A model generated the notes under the pieces. It made no database searches, was not told where the DNA came from, and saw only the letters and a program-made list of their open reading frames with translations. Position numbers and translations under genes: made by a program. From the NCBI GenBank assembly GCA_034190875.2, contig CM067343.1:18354818-18418817 (forward strand): 64,000 nt of DNA, in the 5' to 3' direction. This document shows positions 1 to 14,832 of this stretch, piece by piece. How positions within the stretch are numbered: position 1 is the stretch's first letter; every line of letters starts with the position of its first letter. This stretch comes from Urechis unicinctus. Taxonomy: Eukaryota; Annelida; Polychaeta; Xenopneusta; Urechidae.

Positions 1-46
1 TTGTGATCAATGATTGCCTCACGATGTCGTTCATTACTATATGTAG

Positions 47-765
47 GCCGAGGAAAGTCTTGGATAGTCGGCAAGCTCTAACTTCTATGCTCTGTAAACA
101 ACTATGCAGGCTAGGCTGGCTAAGAGTCCCTAATAGTTTAATATCGTTGTACATAGCATCGTTCGTTAATGCTAACCTAAATCTTCACAATTATGTGCCC
201 GAGCTAGACCTTTCGGCTGATATGATATCTTCTCACTATCAAACCAAATAAAGGTGAGATAAGTCACGTTATTTTAACATTTATATCCATAACATCCTAT
301 TTCCCATAGAATCACCAGCAGTTAGATGCCGTTATTGCCTGAATGCGTTTGACTGAATATTAAAAATATGATATTCGTCCGTGTAATCATTAGTTCCAAG
401 CGAAGTATGCTAGTTGCAGTGCATATGTTGTTGCTATGTAGGGAAAGAAAATGTCAACTGAACGAAAAACCGTATATTGAGCCCATGGTTTATCGTTCCG
501 AAGTTCATGTTGAACTGTGTGTAGAGTATAATTCTAATATGGTTTCATTTCATTTAAAACGAATCGGCGCAGTTCCACATTTAATTCGCCAATTGTGAAC
601 ATTAAATTGGAAACGGTTGTAGAGTGCAAGCATGATTACAATTACGCATACATTTGACACTAATGAGATTGGGTCTAATGTTCGGTAATGTAGGTGATAT
701 TTACCAGTTAAATGTGTCTGCTGGTTACTGATCAACTTACGTGATTATAGCTGACGTTTCAATGT
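47..765 (+). repeat. D-family repeat, copy D0 (longest copy)
   Basis: Non-coding dispersed repeat recognised by comparison with 9334-9730 and 25597-26165, all in the same orientation. It opens with a short inverted repeat (GCCGA at 47-51, TCGGC at 68-72). Shared landmarks follow in order: GGCTGATATGATATCTTCT near 215, a block around AGTATGCTAGTTG near 405, and GTTCCGAAGTTCAT near 497. The last is shared with D2 but not D1, which is cut off earlier. Similarity to D2 persists to the GACGTTTCA block near 752. Unlike D1 and D2 it has only a few bases of TATG-like sequence upstream. No frame in it is conserved between copies. I do not recognise it as a named transposon class. Confidence 0.75.
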
Positions 766-2907
766 TTATCTGATCTTTGCTTCTCTATCCCGCAATGACG
801 ACTTAAGCTGTGCCCATGTCACATCTGGACGGTTTTCAACATCCGGTTCACTTTGAGCCCCTTTCCGTGCTTCCTATAGGTATATCTTATCGTTGCTGCA
901 CCCCTTGCGCTGTGTCCACGTCATAATTAGCGAGTGGTTAACACCCTGTTTACCTTGAACACCTTTCCGTGCATCCTAAACGCTTATCAGTACAGCTCTC
1001 TCTTTCCATATACAATCTTACACCACTGATTTTCATCGCCTCCACAATCATTCATGATTCCGGCCGTATTTTTCTACATCTTCATCTACATTGCAATATT
1101 CGCTCCGCGCCACAAATCAACACATTCGTACACGTCAGCAAATTATGTAAAATGACATTTCCGCAGCACAAAATATACAGATGCAGATAACACTATTGGA
1201 TTGCTGTGGTTTCGCTTCTGTCCGTGGGTTCTTTGTGCTACTGCGTATATGATGACAGTTATTTGGGGAACTACAGAAACAATAGACTCTGCATTGTTAT
1301 CTGTAATCTTAATACTTATTATGGAATAGCGTATGAGTCATCAACTTAAGTCAAAGCAAACCGTATTCCGGGATGATTCTAGGTGACTTACTGGTTGTTA
1401 ACCGACTTAGCTAAGTCAAATTCATATATTACGCCATTAGTTACATTAGGATTATTTAAACACTAAATCATAATTTTGTTATTTTCCCTAAAAATATCAT
1501 TAATCATGAAATTTTACTGACAAATAATTATTATTTAAATCATAGAAACCCTAACAGAGCTTGTCTCCTCAGCATTATTTTAAGGTGGTACCACGAGTCA
1601 ATTTATACAATTAATGCCCTATTATTTTTACACCAAACTTTCCATCCAAATAAGTTGTATGAAAGGTTACACTAGATTGTATTCCCACCCAGCTACGCCA
1701 CTAACTCTGTCATTAAGATCAGATTTACAATGACATTTGTTCCTATTCTATTCGATAAGGCAATGGCTTCAAGACGTTCAATGCGCTTTTTAACAACTTC
1801 GAGTTAGGGCATGTGGTTTAACGGTTGACTACACGACAAGTTAATGCTGATGTTTCACTCTTTTGCACATGTCAGCCAATGAACTATCATCATAAATAAT
1901 TGGCTATTATTTGTGGGCTAAATTGATGCGATGTTCTCGTTCTAGACATTGTTGTCTGTTTAATGACGTGGGTCATGCTACTGAAATTACTGATAGTGGT
2001 AAAATGGTGCATTATAAATGATAGGCAAATAAGCGCCTAGAAAGAACAGCCCGCCAGGTAACGATTATATAATTCTATATTAAGACGTACTTAATATTTC
2101 TTTGTAAAGCTGAATATCGGTATAACAGTATCAATTAGATATCAGAAAATGTTCGTTCAATTGTATCATTCTTATGTAGCATTTACCCTGTTTATTTCAT
2201 AATGGTATATTTGCGGATATGTTCCCTTCTGTTATTATAGGACATATCCTTGACCAACGCCAGCAGCCAGTCCTTAATTGATGCTTTGTATTTGCAGCAC
2301 TACAGCGGGATATTTGCTTGCACGGTATTGATTCAAACCTATACACCTTTGAAAACAAGCTACTTGTTATTTGCAAGAGCGAATTCTTAATGTCATAAAA
2401 TACCTTGAATATGAGAAATTTAGCAATTATCAGAGGTTTATCGGTCCAATATGCTGTAACAGCCGTTACATACAAGATAACATGTGGCATATATCAAATA
2501 AGCAAACAACTAGCAAACTGGGCCCGTATTATAATAAGGAAATTACGTTTGGTCCACAGCATAATATTAATCAATTTGAACGTATTAATGTTATGTAAGG
2601 GAAACGTAAATATACACACACAGTGTACTTTTCGCCAAATATCACCGGCTCTGCTGAAATCGTTATCAATTTATACTTGTTCTTTATGGTGACTGCACTC
2701 TATATCATTGCTTGTATGATAAAAAATATCGTTATCTTGATTTTATGGTGTCTGAATCGCCACGTAAGTCTTGGATGTTGGCAGTAATCGACATAGTTTG
2801 ATTCATTTATACTTAACGTAATCACAATTGATAAAGATCTGCAGTGCCCAAGCATGTAATGCCAATATTTAATCGTTTAATGCTGCGCCACCCGATGCGA
2901 ATCGCTG
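766..2907. other. Unassigned AT-rich sequence, no gene seen
   Basis: No recognisable coding sequence, RNA gene or transposon was found here. Open frames are short (under 100 codons) and carry no domain motif. The only internal structure I can support is the 102-bp dimer near its start, described separately. It is most simply read as intergenic or intronic DNA. Confidence 0.5.
807..1010 (+). repeat. Diverged tandem dimer, period 102 bp
   Basis: The block starting GCTGTGCCCATGTCA at 807 recurs as GCTGTGTCCACGTCA at 909. Both continue with a related middle (AACATCCGGTTCACTTTGA versus AACACCCTGTTTACCTTGA) and a near-identical segment, CCTTTCCGTGCTTCCTA versus CCTTTCCGTGCATCCTA. This is a two-copy head-to-tail duplication with substantial divergence. 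No coding role is evident. Confidence 0.7.
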
Positions 2908-3543
2908 CGATTAGTCGATGCTCACATACAGCTACGAGACAAGCTGAATACACAGAACGCCAAGAGCTATATTCCTCTAACACCTATGTCTCCTTCTGAT
3001 AATGCATTAACAAACTAAATATTTAGCCGAAATTGTTTTTCTGCTAGGCAATTTGATTGAGTAATCATTTCAATGGTTTGGAGAAGCAAAAACCATTGTT
3101 CTGAATCCATGGGCTACATTCTCACAAGCAATGTTAATTATGCATCCGTCGTTTTGTTAGCAATTATTGTGCATCGACCTGGAATAAAGTCACCCACCAT
3201 CGCCCCTGCAATGCAAATATTATATTTTGACGTACTACGTGTAAATTGTATTGCGTTTGCAGTTCTGGAAAATTTGTAGGTCACTATCGTGTATCGTAAG
3301 TCAAGATGAAATTTATTCACATATTTCAATTTCAAGCGAGGTAACATTGTTGTGTATATTAATCACCAATTTGTTTTGTTTCCTCCAATTAAAGTATTGA
3401 CGAAAATACTGATAATCCCTAAATGTATCATTACATGGAAGCACACTCATTCTCTTTCCATGTCATACCCACAAGATAGCAAGCATAGACAGTGATTGAC
3501 GTTTCCATTAAACTCAGTAAGTAAACAACACATCGGCCAGGCC
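2908..3543 (+). repeat. G-family repeat, copy G1
   Basis: Long, highly similar match to 24318-24970 in the same orientation, running from the CGATGCTCACATACAGCTAC block to the AACAACACATCGGC block. The copies differ by scattered substitutions and a 16-17 bp indel (G2 carries extra sequence after TTAACAAAC). A 69-codon reverse frame is open in both copies, but 7 of 11 substitutions in it change the amino acid. That is what neutral drift gives, so I treat the repeat as non-coding. This copy has no microsatellite at its right end, whereas G2 runs into a TATG array. Confidence 0.85.
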
Positions 3544-5690
<2,147 letters not shown>

Positions 5691-6611
5691 TTTATATGTT
5701 TTTGTTCTATAGGATTACATGTATGCATGTTCATATACATATATGTGTCAGGCATTAACCAAACAGTTTTAAAGCCACTTAATTGTTCGACATCTAGTGG
5801 ACCGGGTTTGTCAAATGTCATCAAATTTTCATTATGACTATAGATGTGATATAGAAATGTTTATTTATCATGAACAATTTGACCATGGCACTTAAAGAGA
5901 AACTAGTCGTATTTTTTAAGGGTAAATAATGGCTGACTTTAGACGTTTGCATGTACCATTAGCGTATACGAATTTGGTTCGGAAATCATTTTTAAATTAG
6001 TATTTTTATCGGCTTGTGTACATGTATTTTCGAGGGCAGAATGACGTACCGGTCGTATAGGAACAACTGCACATTCGTATGGCTGTTTGTGGTCATTTCT
6101 CTCTTCCTCGGTCCCCTCCCCCCACCTCCCCCCTCTCCCTCCCCATGCTGAATTTCCGCAATATCAACATTACATATGGCTCATTCATGATGAAACAAAC
6201 TGTCCAGTACATCAACTGCTGTTATGAGTATTACATTCTACGTTCAACGCTTCCCACGTATAAAAAATGAAATGGACCGCAAAATATCCTGAAACGAAAA
6301 CAATCCTTCTGTCCGTTCTTATTATTCCTATGGTAATGAGACATCTACAACATACTATGTCGTAAGTCAAATAAATAGCATCTAACAAGAACAAAGGTGA
6401 CGCTTCTGAAAAGTAGCACATTACTGATTGCGTTATATTGCAGGAAACAGAAGTGAGGTTTACCGCGTGTAGATCTTTTATACGATATGAACCTGAAAAA
6501 CATTTGGTCTATTATTATAAACGCAATAAGCAATTGCTAGTGGGTTGCATCATATCGTTTGTTTTATATGATGTAAGTAGTATACATTATTTAGAGTAAT
6601 ATGATTAAACC
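5691..6611. other. Unassigned sequence containing a C-rich tract
   Basis: No gene recognised. The one standout is the polypyrimidine, very C-rich tract at 6096-6144, annotated separately. The rest is ordinary AT-rich sequence with short frames only. Confidence 0.45.
6096..6144 (-). other. G-quadruplex candidate on the reverse strand (polypyrimidine on +)
   Basis: The plus strand has an almost pure C/T tract. Its complement from 6144 to 6113 contains runs of G4, G3, G6, G2, G6 and G4 separated by 1-3 bases, which satisfies the usual G3+N1-7 quadruplex pattern. In a window this AT-rich it is a clear compositional outlier. No adjacent gene is visible, so any regulatory role is unproven. Confidence 0.6.
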
Positions 6612-6695
6612 TTTGATGTCGTCTTTGCAGCGTTTGATAAAGCTCCCCGTCAAAGGTTAATCAACCCATTGATAGCCCTAGGTATTGATCTTTAA
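6612..6695 (+). pseudogene. LINE reverse-transcriptase fragment (AFDKAP block)
   Basis: Frame 6612-6695 reads FDVVFAAFDKAPRQRLINP followed by LIALGIDL and a stop. This matches the conserved palm region of non-LTR retrotransposon reverse transcriptases, where a hydrophobic strand leads into the catalytic-aspartate block of the type (A)FDKxPHxRLxxKL. The stop right after GIDL, and the lack of an open frame upstream, show a dead fragment. A C-terminal LINE block lies downstream on the same strand at 7223-7405, so both may come from one insertion with an internal deletion. Motif identification is firm; clade assignment (Jockey/CR1-like) is tentative. Confidence 0.7.
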
Positions 6696-7222
6696 GCTCT
6701 AGCGGGATATTGAATGATTCATTAATAGAACTAGGCGATTTATGATTAATTAGTAGAATTACTTGGAAGTGCCATGCGGTGTACATGGGATTAAAGGCGT
6801 GTGTATTCATATTCCAAGTTTTCCTAAAAGCCGCTTCAAAACACACCACCACCTAGTGATAACGCGGCTTCCCCACCATGTACGCGCCTCATTCACCATA
6901 TAAAATGGATATGATGACAACCTTTTGGCCGGGCGGAGAGCTCGGACATCTTAGCCCACCAAAACGATGTTCTGCCGCCCATGGTTGACATCAATTTGTA
7001 TGAATATATACTATCACAATCGTGTGATAGACGTTATTATAATACCACTGCCGAGACGTGAATCGGAACTATGAGGGCGGGTACTGATAAGTATTCATGA
7101 CGACAAGTATTCATGACGATGTAATTACTGGGTGTGTAAATAAACAGTGCAGAAAGCTATCTTACCCAGGGGTTAACAAATGAGACTCAAGGTTTGTGAT
7201 TCTCAACTAAATTGCATCGATA
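6696..7222 (+). other. Probable decayed LINE interior, no readable domain
   Basis: Lies between two same-strand LINE coding relics. The expected YADD catalytic motif and thumb region could not be read, so the interior is deleted or very degraded. It contains a perfect 8-bp stem (CTATCACA/TGTGATAG, near 7013-7032) and a short tandem copy of AAGTATTCATGACGA near 7088-7117. Confidence 0.4.
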
Positions 7223-7405
7223 TTGTATAGATGCATACCATTCAATAACACAACAATTTCATTATTTTCTCGTTCTGCTCCTGTACTCTGGAATTCGCTG
7301 CCACCAGATATTCGTTCATTAGACGTTGTGGATTATTTTTACCTGAATAAAATGTTGCCGGGACGTCGGTTTTATGACGCCATTGGCTTACCTGTCATCC
7401 TGTAG
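7223..7405 (+). pseudogene. LINE ORF2 C-terminal fragment (LWNSLPPDIR block)
   Basis: The frame from 7223 to a stop at 7405 contains FSRSAPVLWNSLPPDIRS starting at about 7265. This is the hallmark C-terminal block of many LINE polyproteins (A.LWNSLP..IR followed by F......L). It lies about 570 bases downstream of the RT fragment on the same strand. Normally this block closes ORF2 and is followed by a short 3' UTR. No intact 3' end or poly-repeat tail is visible immediately after it, though a large TATG array begins about 600 bases later. Confidence 0.75.
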
Positions 7406-7501
7406 AGAGGTCGGTAGGTCATGGCCAATCTAGCACAGCAAGTAGCTTAGAGCTAGTTTTTTTCCAAGATCGCGAATGCGCGACGTTTGATTTGAACAGT
7501 C

Positions 7502-7690
7502 GATAACAAACGATGGGGTTCGGCGTTCATGGAAGATCGTGTGCATCCTTCTACAAGTATCAATAAGTTATCGAGCCGTACTCTGTGTTCCGACCACTTT
7601 GTACCATATGTTCTACTTCGCGATACGAGCGTCATGCGAGGACATGCAGGTTTGAGGGGCCCCTTACACTTCGTCAATGAACTACAAGTG
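7502..7690 (+). pseudogene. Possible THAP-domain fragment
   Basis: The frame from 7502 reads DNKRW near its start and, about 26 residues on, SSRTLCSDHFVP (7574-7606). A Trp followed by a basic segment and then (S)R.LCSDHF is typical of the second half of THAP zinc fingers (the C-x2-H pair of the C2CH site), found in P-element-type transposases and in host proteins. The first Cys pair is absent, because a stop (7493-7495) precedes the frame. It is therefore at most a fragment. It could be a chance match. Confidence 0.3.
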
Positions 7691-8019
7691 AACCAGCTGT
7701 AATTGCTGATTAAGCATTCGCAATAGTCTCCGTTCAGTAATAGAGACTCACATCTCACCTGTACCACAAAAGCAGTCTGCTTTTCTGTGATTTAATTATG
7801 ATTCAGTTTATGAAAGTTTGTTAAAATAAAAGTCTATGCTCGGATGAATTATAAGTGGCGAACAAAGCAGAGACGACATACCATTATTGTCAAATGTCAT
7901 TCTCCTGTTGCTTACACCAATGTTTTACCTAGTGATATAACCATACGCAGTCGATCATATAAATATCACTTACCCAAGCTAGATTACGATGGAGATGCCT
8001 GCAGTTGTGTGTGTATTTA
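7691..8019. other. Short unassigned spacer before the TATG array
   Basis: No gene or repeat match recognised. It passes into the microsatellite through a transitional GTGTGTGT stretch. Confidence 0.4.
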
Positions 8020-9332
8020 CGCACGCACGCACGTACGTACGTACATACGTAAGTATGTATGTATGTATGTGTATGTATGTATGTATGTATGTATGTATGT
8101 ATGTATGTATGTATGTATGTATGTATGTATGTATGTATGTATGTATGTGTATGTATGTATGTATGTATGTATGTATGTATGTATGTATGTATGTATGTAT
8201 GTATGTATGTATGTATGTATGTATGTATGCATGTATGTGTATGTATGTATGTATGTATGTATGTATGTATGTATGTATGTATGTATGTATGTATGTATGT
8301 ATGTATGTATGTATGCATGCATGCTTGTATGTATGTATGTATGCATTTATGTATGTATGTATGTATGTATGTATGTATGTATGTATGTATGTATGTATGT
8401 ATGTATGTATGTATGTATGTATGTATGTATGTATGTATGTATGTATGTATGTATGCATGCATGCATGCATGCATGCATGCATGCATGCATGTATGTATGT
8501 ATGTATGTATGTATGTATGTATGTATGTATGTATGTATGTATGTATGTATGTATGTATGTATGTATGTATGTATGTATGTATGTATGTATGTATGTATGT
8601 ATGTATGTATGTATGTATGAATGAATGTAGGTATTCATGCATGCATGCATGAATGTATGTATGTATGTATGTATGTATGTATGTATGTATGTATGTATGT
8701 ATGTATGTATGTATGTATGTATGTATGTATGTATGTATGTATGTATGTATGTATGTATGTATGTATGTATGTATGTATGTATGTATGTATGTATGTATGT
8801 GTTGTGTGTATGTATGTATGTATGTATGTATGTATGTATGTATGTCTGTATGTATGTATGTATGTATGTATGTATGTATGTCTGTATGTATGTATGTATG
8901 TATGTATGTATGTATGTATGTATGTATGTATGTATGTCTGTATGTATGTATGTATGTATGTATGTATGTATGTATGTATGTATGTATGTATGTATGTATG
9001 TATGTATGTATGTATGTCTGTATGTATGTCTGTCTGTATGTATGTATGTCTGTATGTATGTATGTATGTATGTATGTATGTATGTCTGTATGTATGTATG
9101 TCTGTGTATGTATGTATGTGTATGTATGTATGTATGTCTGTCTGTATGTATGTCTGTATGTATGTGTGTATGTATGTCTGTCTGTATGTCTGTATGTCTG
9201 TCTGTATGTATGTCTGTATGTCTGTCTGTATGTATGTCTGTCTGTCTGTCTGTCTGTATGTATGTATGTATGTATGTATGTATGTATGTATGTATTTATG
9301 TATTTATGTATTTATGTATGTATGTATGTATG
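8020..9332. repeat. 1.3-kb composite tetranucleotide array (ATGT/TATG class)
   Basis: The array has an ordered structure. It opens with ACGC then ACGT units (8020-8050), followed by long near-perfect ATGT runs with occasional GTGT slips. A GCAT block lies at about 8453-8490. A 22-bp perfect palindrome at 8633-8654 is built from ATTC, ATGC units and GAAT. More ATGT follows, then a region from about 8840 where TCTG units alternate with TATG (dense at 9017-9256), and finally TATT/TATG units to 9332. It abuts the D1 repeat directly. Frames of over 200 codons through it read as Met-Tyr-Val-Cys or Ile-His-Thr-Tyr repeats and are not genes. Confidence 0.97.
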
Positions 9333-9333
9333 T

Positions 9334-9730
9334 TTGCCGAGAAAGTCTAGGATAGTCGGCAAGCTCTGTGACCTATTTAACAGACTGAGCCAGCTAAAAA
9401 GCAAGCATAGTGCTATATCGTGGTGTATAGCATCGTTGGTCAGAATTATCTGTCTGAGCTAGACAAATCGGCTGATATGATATCTTCTTACTATCAAACC
9501 ATATAAATGTGCGATTAGTCAAGTTATTGAACATTTATCACCATCACATCCTGTTGTCCATAGTTTGCACAGCATTTAGATGCTATTATTGACTGAAAGC
9601 TTTTGACAGCATCTTGAAAAATTATATTCGTCTGTGCAATAATTAGTTTCAAGCGAAGTATGCTAGTTGTAGTATGTATGTTGTTGTTTTGCAGGGAACG
9701 ATAATGCACCTGAACGTAAAACCATTTATT
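9334..9730 (+). repeat. D-family repeat, copy D1 (right side cut off)
   Basis: Begins with a perfect 7-bp inverted repeat, TTGCCGA (9334-9340) and TCGGCAA (9356-9362), directly against the TATG array. It matches D0 and D2 through the GTTGTTGTTTTGCAGGGAACG block and the ...GTAAAACC block near 9720. At 9731 similarity to D switches abruptly to family E, so the right part of D present in D0 (about 485-765) is missing. It has the roughly 75-bp stretch around 9593-9660 that D2 lacks. Confidence 0.85.
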
Positions 9731-10611
9731 GCGTATTTAAACAGCGATGAAGGGCGTATGCAGTTTGATTCACCATTGGCGTTCCGGCTGAAGCATAGTA
9801 TGGTGCATTGACTTAGGACAAATCCACGATGAGACAGCTGCGTGTCTGTAAAACAATTTAGCGGCATAACCCGAACTACTACAACGAACGCATTCACCAA
9901 TAAGTCTCACTTATCAGCGCTGTCATTGGGTGGATAAGTATTATAACCACCAGCACAATAAGGTCATAGTGGGAAGTGATGGTTCTGAAAGACTCTTCAT
10001 GTTGACTACTAAATCAGTTAAGTATATAAGAGTGGGATAAGCATGCGTAGCGATCGCTCAGACAAATGAATACGCGATATTACTCAAATACAAATGTATC
10101 ATAATGGTACACTGCGCATTTACCACTTACAAGATAGAGAGGAGTTAACCCGTACGGCATGTCGTGCGCGGAATACCTAACAGTCTGGTTGCTGCTTTTA
10201 TTGATTTGAAAGGTGTTTTATCAAAGAGTTTATAGCTACGCTAAAAAGGCTAACTTCGAGTGGCTCTGCGGTGATCGGCTCCCTAATTATAATACATTGC
10301 AATCGTAAGGTGGCGCTACCGTGACACAAACAAAAGCGCACGGGAATACTGGGCTGACGTCACTGCGATTGATGAGAGCGGGTAAAATGTCGTTTTGCAA
10401 AGCCTTGCCGCTGCCAAAACACGTCGTACAATAAGCATATAAATAGCTTAAATAGCAGGTGCGCTACTTAATAATTGATAACTATATAAATTACCCGTTC
10501 TGGGGTACACCTATCGAAAACAGTTAGCATCTTACAGCGTCCGCGCAATTTACGATCCTCCATCTTTCAGGTCCGCACTGTGAATGGTAGTTTTAGATAG
10601 TCAATAACTGT
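9731..10611 (+). repeat. E-family repeat, copy E1
   Basis: Nearly identical to 27769-28641. In the first 63 bases the two copies differ at three positions. Shared boundaries are GCGTATTTAAACAG on the left and TCAATAACTGT on the right. Copy E2 has small deletions. The repeat contains a palindromic TGACGTCA site (10355-10362) and a TATAAATA box (10438-10445), both conserved in E2, which gives it a promoter-like look. No terminal inverted repeats or target duplications are obvious. It is butt-joined to D1 on the left and F1 on the right. Confidence 0.88.
10355..10445 (+). promoter_or_regulatory. Promoter-like CRE plus TATA arrangement inside E1
   Basis: TGACGTCA at 10355-10362 is the consensus cAMP-response element, the classic bZIP (CREB/ATF) site. 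TATAAATA at 10438-10445 is a good TATA box 75 bases downstream. Both are unchanged in copy E2 (28385-28392 and 28468-28475). No downstream coding sequence is apparent, so if functional it would be a transposon-internal or non-coding-RNA promoter. Chance occurrence cannot be excluded. Confidence 0.35.
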
Positions 10612-10802
10612 TAAAAATTAAATGTGACGCGGAAGTAAATGACCTCTAAATGTAAGCAGAGGTAATTACTTCCACGGCTAAAATCGACTTCTGGGTACGT
10701 TGATAATATATAATCTTGTTAATCTGCCTAACTAAAAAGAATATTGACGTGGTTCAGGGCTTTAATTTCTGTAGGATATATTCCCTAAGGACGTGCCACC
10801 AC
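10612..10802 (+). repeat. F-family repeat, copy F1, with conserved stem-loop
   Basis: Matches 46899-47092 from TAAAAATTAAATGTGACGC to GGACGTGCCACCAC, with sharp ends on both sides in both copies. About 17 bases in, it carries a long imperfect hairpin: GGAAGTAAATGACCTCT pairs with the complement in AGAGGTAATTACTTCC around a short A/T-rich loop. The hairpin is preserved in F2. No frame is conserved. It could be a short non-autonomous element or part of a larger duplicated block. Confidence 0.85.
10630..10677 (+). other. Nested stem-loop in F1
   Basis: Two arms of about 17 bases (GGAAGTAAATGACCTCT and AGAGGTAATTACTTCC) pair with one bulge or mismatch around a loop of about 10 bases. The same structure occurs in F2 at about 46917-46964 with one arm substitution (GGAGGTAA). 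Confidence 0.7.
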
Positions 10803-12421
10803 TGTGCACGTGACACTTGACACTTTGCCATTACTTAAATGACAAAAAGGTACAATGTTCATCCTGATATGTGCAGCACCAACCAGCTAGATAAGTAATA
10901 CGGTTGTCACTGGACAATCGAGATACACAGTGTTTTACTCATCTTTGTCCAAAACCCAATCTCCTAATGAAGTAATCATTACTAATTAATGTCAAATTAT
11001 GTTCAATACATGGTCGTTATACATTTAGCAAATGTTAAGCATGTTGCAAACTACCACCAATTGCCTTATTGCAGTATAATATTAGAAATTGCTTCGCTTT
11101 TAACGACAGAGCAGCCATCAAAAATTTGCAAATTTTAAATCTCCTGCCTTCAGCTACATCAAACCATTAAGCTAAGAAACACACGCCTGATTCAAAACCA
11201 TGATAGGAAAAGTCGCAAAGTGCTTCTGTTTCCTCATTAGTAATGTTTGCTTTAATTATCTTTTATAAGTTGGTTTCCTCATTTTCATTCTTGATACATT
11301 GTTTTTAGTTACATCAATGATTCTGCTTACAAACCACCACATGCACGTTGTTTGCTCATTGAAAGATTGAATCAAATCAAAGTACTTATCATTTGCGTTG
11401 TCATTATATCAGTTGATGCACAAACCTCTTACTTTTCTAGCCCTGCAGGACGTCTACTTAGACGGTGTACATGTGTATCAACGTTTGGCAGTGGCTTCTT
11501 CTTGTCGAGACTACCCAAGATAAACATATTAAATGCATTTTTTATATTTTTCATTGGTATACATCAATACTAGAAAGAATTTTCATCCATTTACGCATGG
11601 TTTATAACGTCTGACAGTATCAAAATATCGGCTGTGATTGTTTACAGCGACCCTGTTAACGCGCTGTGGTATAGAGAAGCTGCGGCAACAGTTGTCACTG
11701 CCTACCGCAAACTGTACGAGTCGCCGGCTGCACGTGTTTTTTGTTTACATTTGACAACGGAAAAATTCAGAGGGTTGCGTTGTACACTGGCTCACAGACG
11801 ACGCATTGGCGACTCGCCGAGTTGTCTATCTTAGCTAAGAGCATCATTAATGACACTGCTACGACACCTGGCGACCCGTGATTATCTGCACGCATCAAAC
11901 TCTGAGTGTGCAAAAAAAACACGCACTCAAATACCACAGGTGGTCGATATGTGGGTCATGTTTTAATCATCTATGATATGCGTCCATTGCATGGCGATAA
12001 AGTGGAGAAAGAGGCTAAATGTTGTCGTCATTGAGAGGGCGTTCGCAAGGTTTCTAGATATGTCTAGATGGAGAAATGATGCGGTTAGTATTCAGCAACA
12101 TATAAATAATTGTAGTGAATATGGCTCTACGCCGAAATTCTATTACGCTTCTGAGACTAAGCTAGTTTTTTTAGGAAATATTAGATAAAGTGGAGTGCTA
12201 CTTTGATTTGAGAATTACGAGAGCCTTAACTACAATACTTGCCTTATATATGATTGTTTCAAACGTTATCTTGTAAACGCGTTGGCATGAAAATTGGATA
12301 ATTCTATACACTATGAAAAATAATGTAATCGGTCCTTAACTGCAACCAAAATACGCAGATTTATATCACCTCAGCAAACATCGCTAGCAATGCGGTTATT
12401 TATACTTCAAAGCAGGACCGA
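10803..12421. other. Unassigned sequence, no gene seen
   Basis: No recognised gene. The segment 11640-11920 is somewhat richer in C and G and in CpG than its surroundings, but its frames (66-73 codons) show no domain. A frame at 11973-12188 is also unrecognised. Nothing else stands out. Confidence 0.4.
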
Positions 12422-12945
12422 CTTAAGGATATTTTTAGTTAGGCCGTCTAGCAGCAATTATGACCCCAGAATTTGAACCCACTGCGCAATTCATCACAAA
12501 AATACTGGCCAATAAATACGTTTATAGGCGTACCGAAAAACGATACTATCAACACACTTTCCAAGAGGCCGATGCAACATCTGCGTAAGCTAATTAGCTT
12601 TAAATGACATGATTGATACATATGTCGCTCTGACCGTCGACCAATCGCTAGAGCAAGACAAGGCGATGTGGTCATTTGCTAGAAATTATCTGTTTCGGCA
12701 AGGAACAAACGCGGAAAAGGCTTTATCAAAGATGTGACAAGGTAATTTTGTTTGAATTTTGTTATTTCCCCAAAGACTATTCTTGAATGTCACTCAAACG
12801 GATGTGGAAGATAAGGTTCGTCACTTCTCAGGCCGAATGGAGAGGCTGTCAGCGCCTGTCGATACTGAACAGCAGAATAAACATAGGGCCTCAACGTAAA
12901 GCGAAGCTTGTGGTTAAATCTGTCCATAGAATATTAAGGTATTCC
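12422..12945 (+). repeat. K-family repeat, copy K1 (uninterrupted)
   Basis: Weakly but collinearly similar to 41113-41285 and then 42198-42451. Matching landmarks are GGATATTTTTAGTTA with (G/T)CGTC(T/C)AGCA, GCGTAAGCT near 12585, CCAATC(G/A)(C/A)TAGA.CAAG near 12646, and a GAACAGCA...GGGCCT..ACGTAAAGC block near 12867. In this copy the two halves are contiguous. In the other, about 0.9 kb, including repeat B2, separates them. Confidence 0.6.
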
Positions 12946-14653
<1,708 letters not shown>

Positions 14654-14655
14654 TC

Positions 14656-14832
<177 letters not shown>

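Noticed and set aside
7844-9462. Frames of 200-270 codons encoding Met-Tyr-Val-Cys or Ile-His-Thr-Tyr repeats
   Set aside because: They are direct translations of the TATG array. All frames on both strands are open because the 4-bp unit contains no stop in these registers. The same applies at 24972-25725 and 30965-31596.
12460-12490. Reverse-strand GGTTCAAATTC resembling a pol III B box
   Set aside because: No convincing A box at the expected distance and no cloverleaf could be drawn, so no tRNA or SINE head is called.
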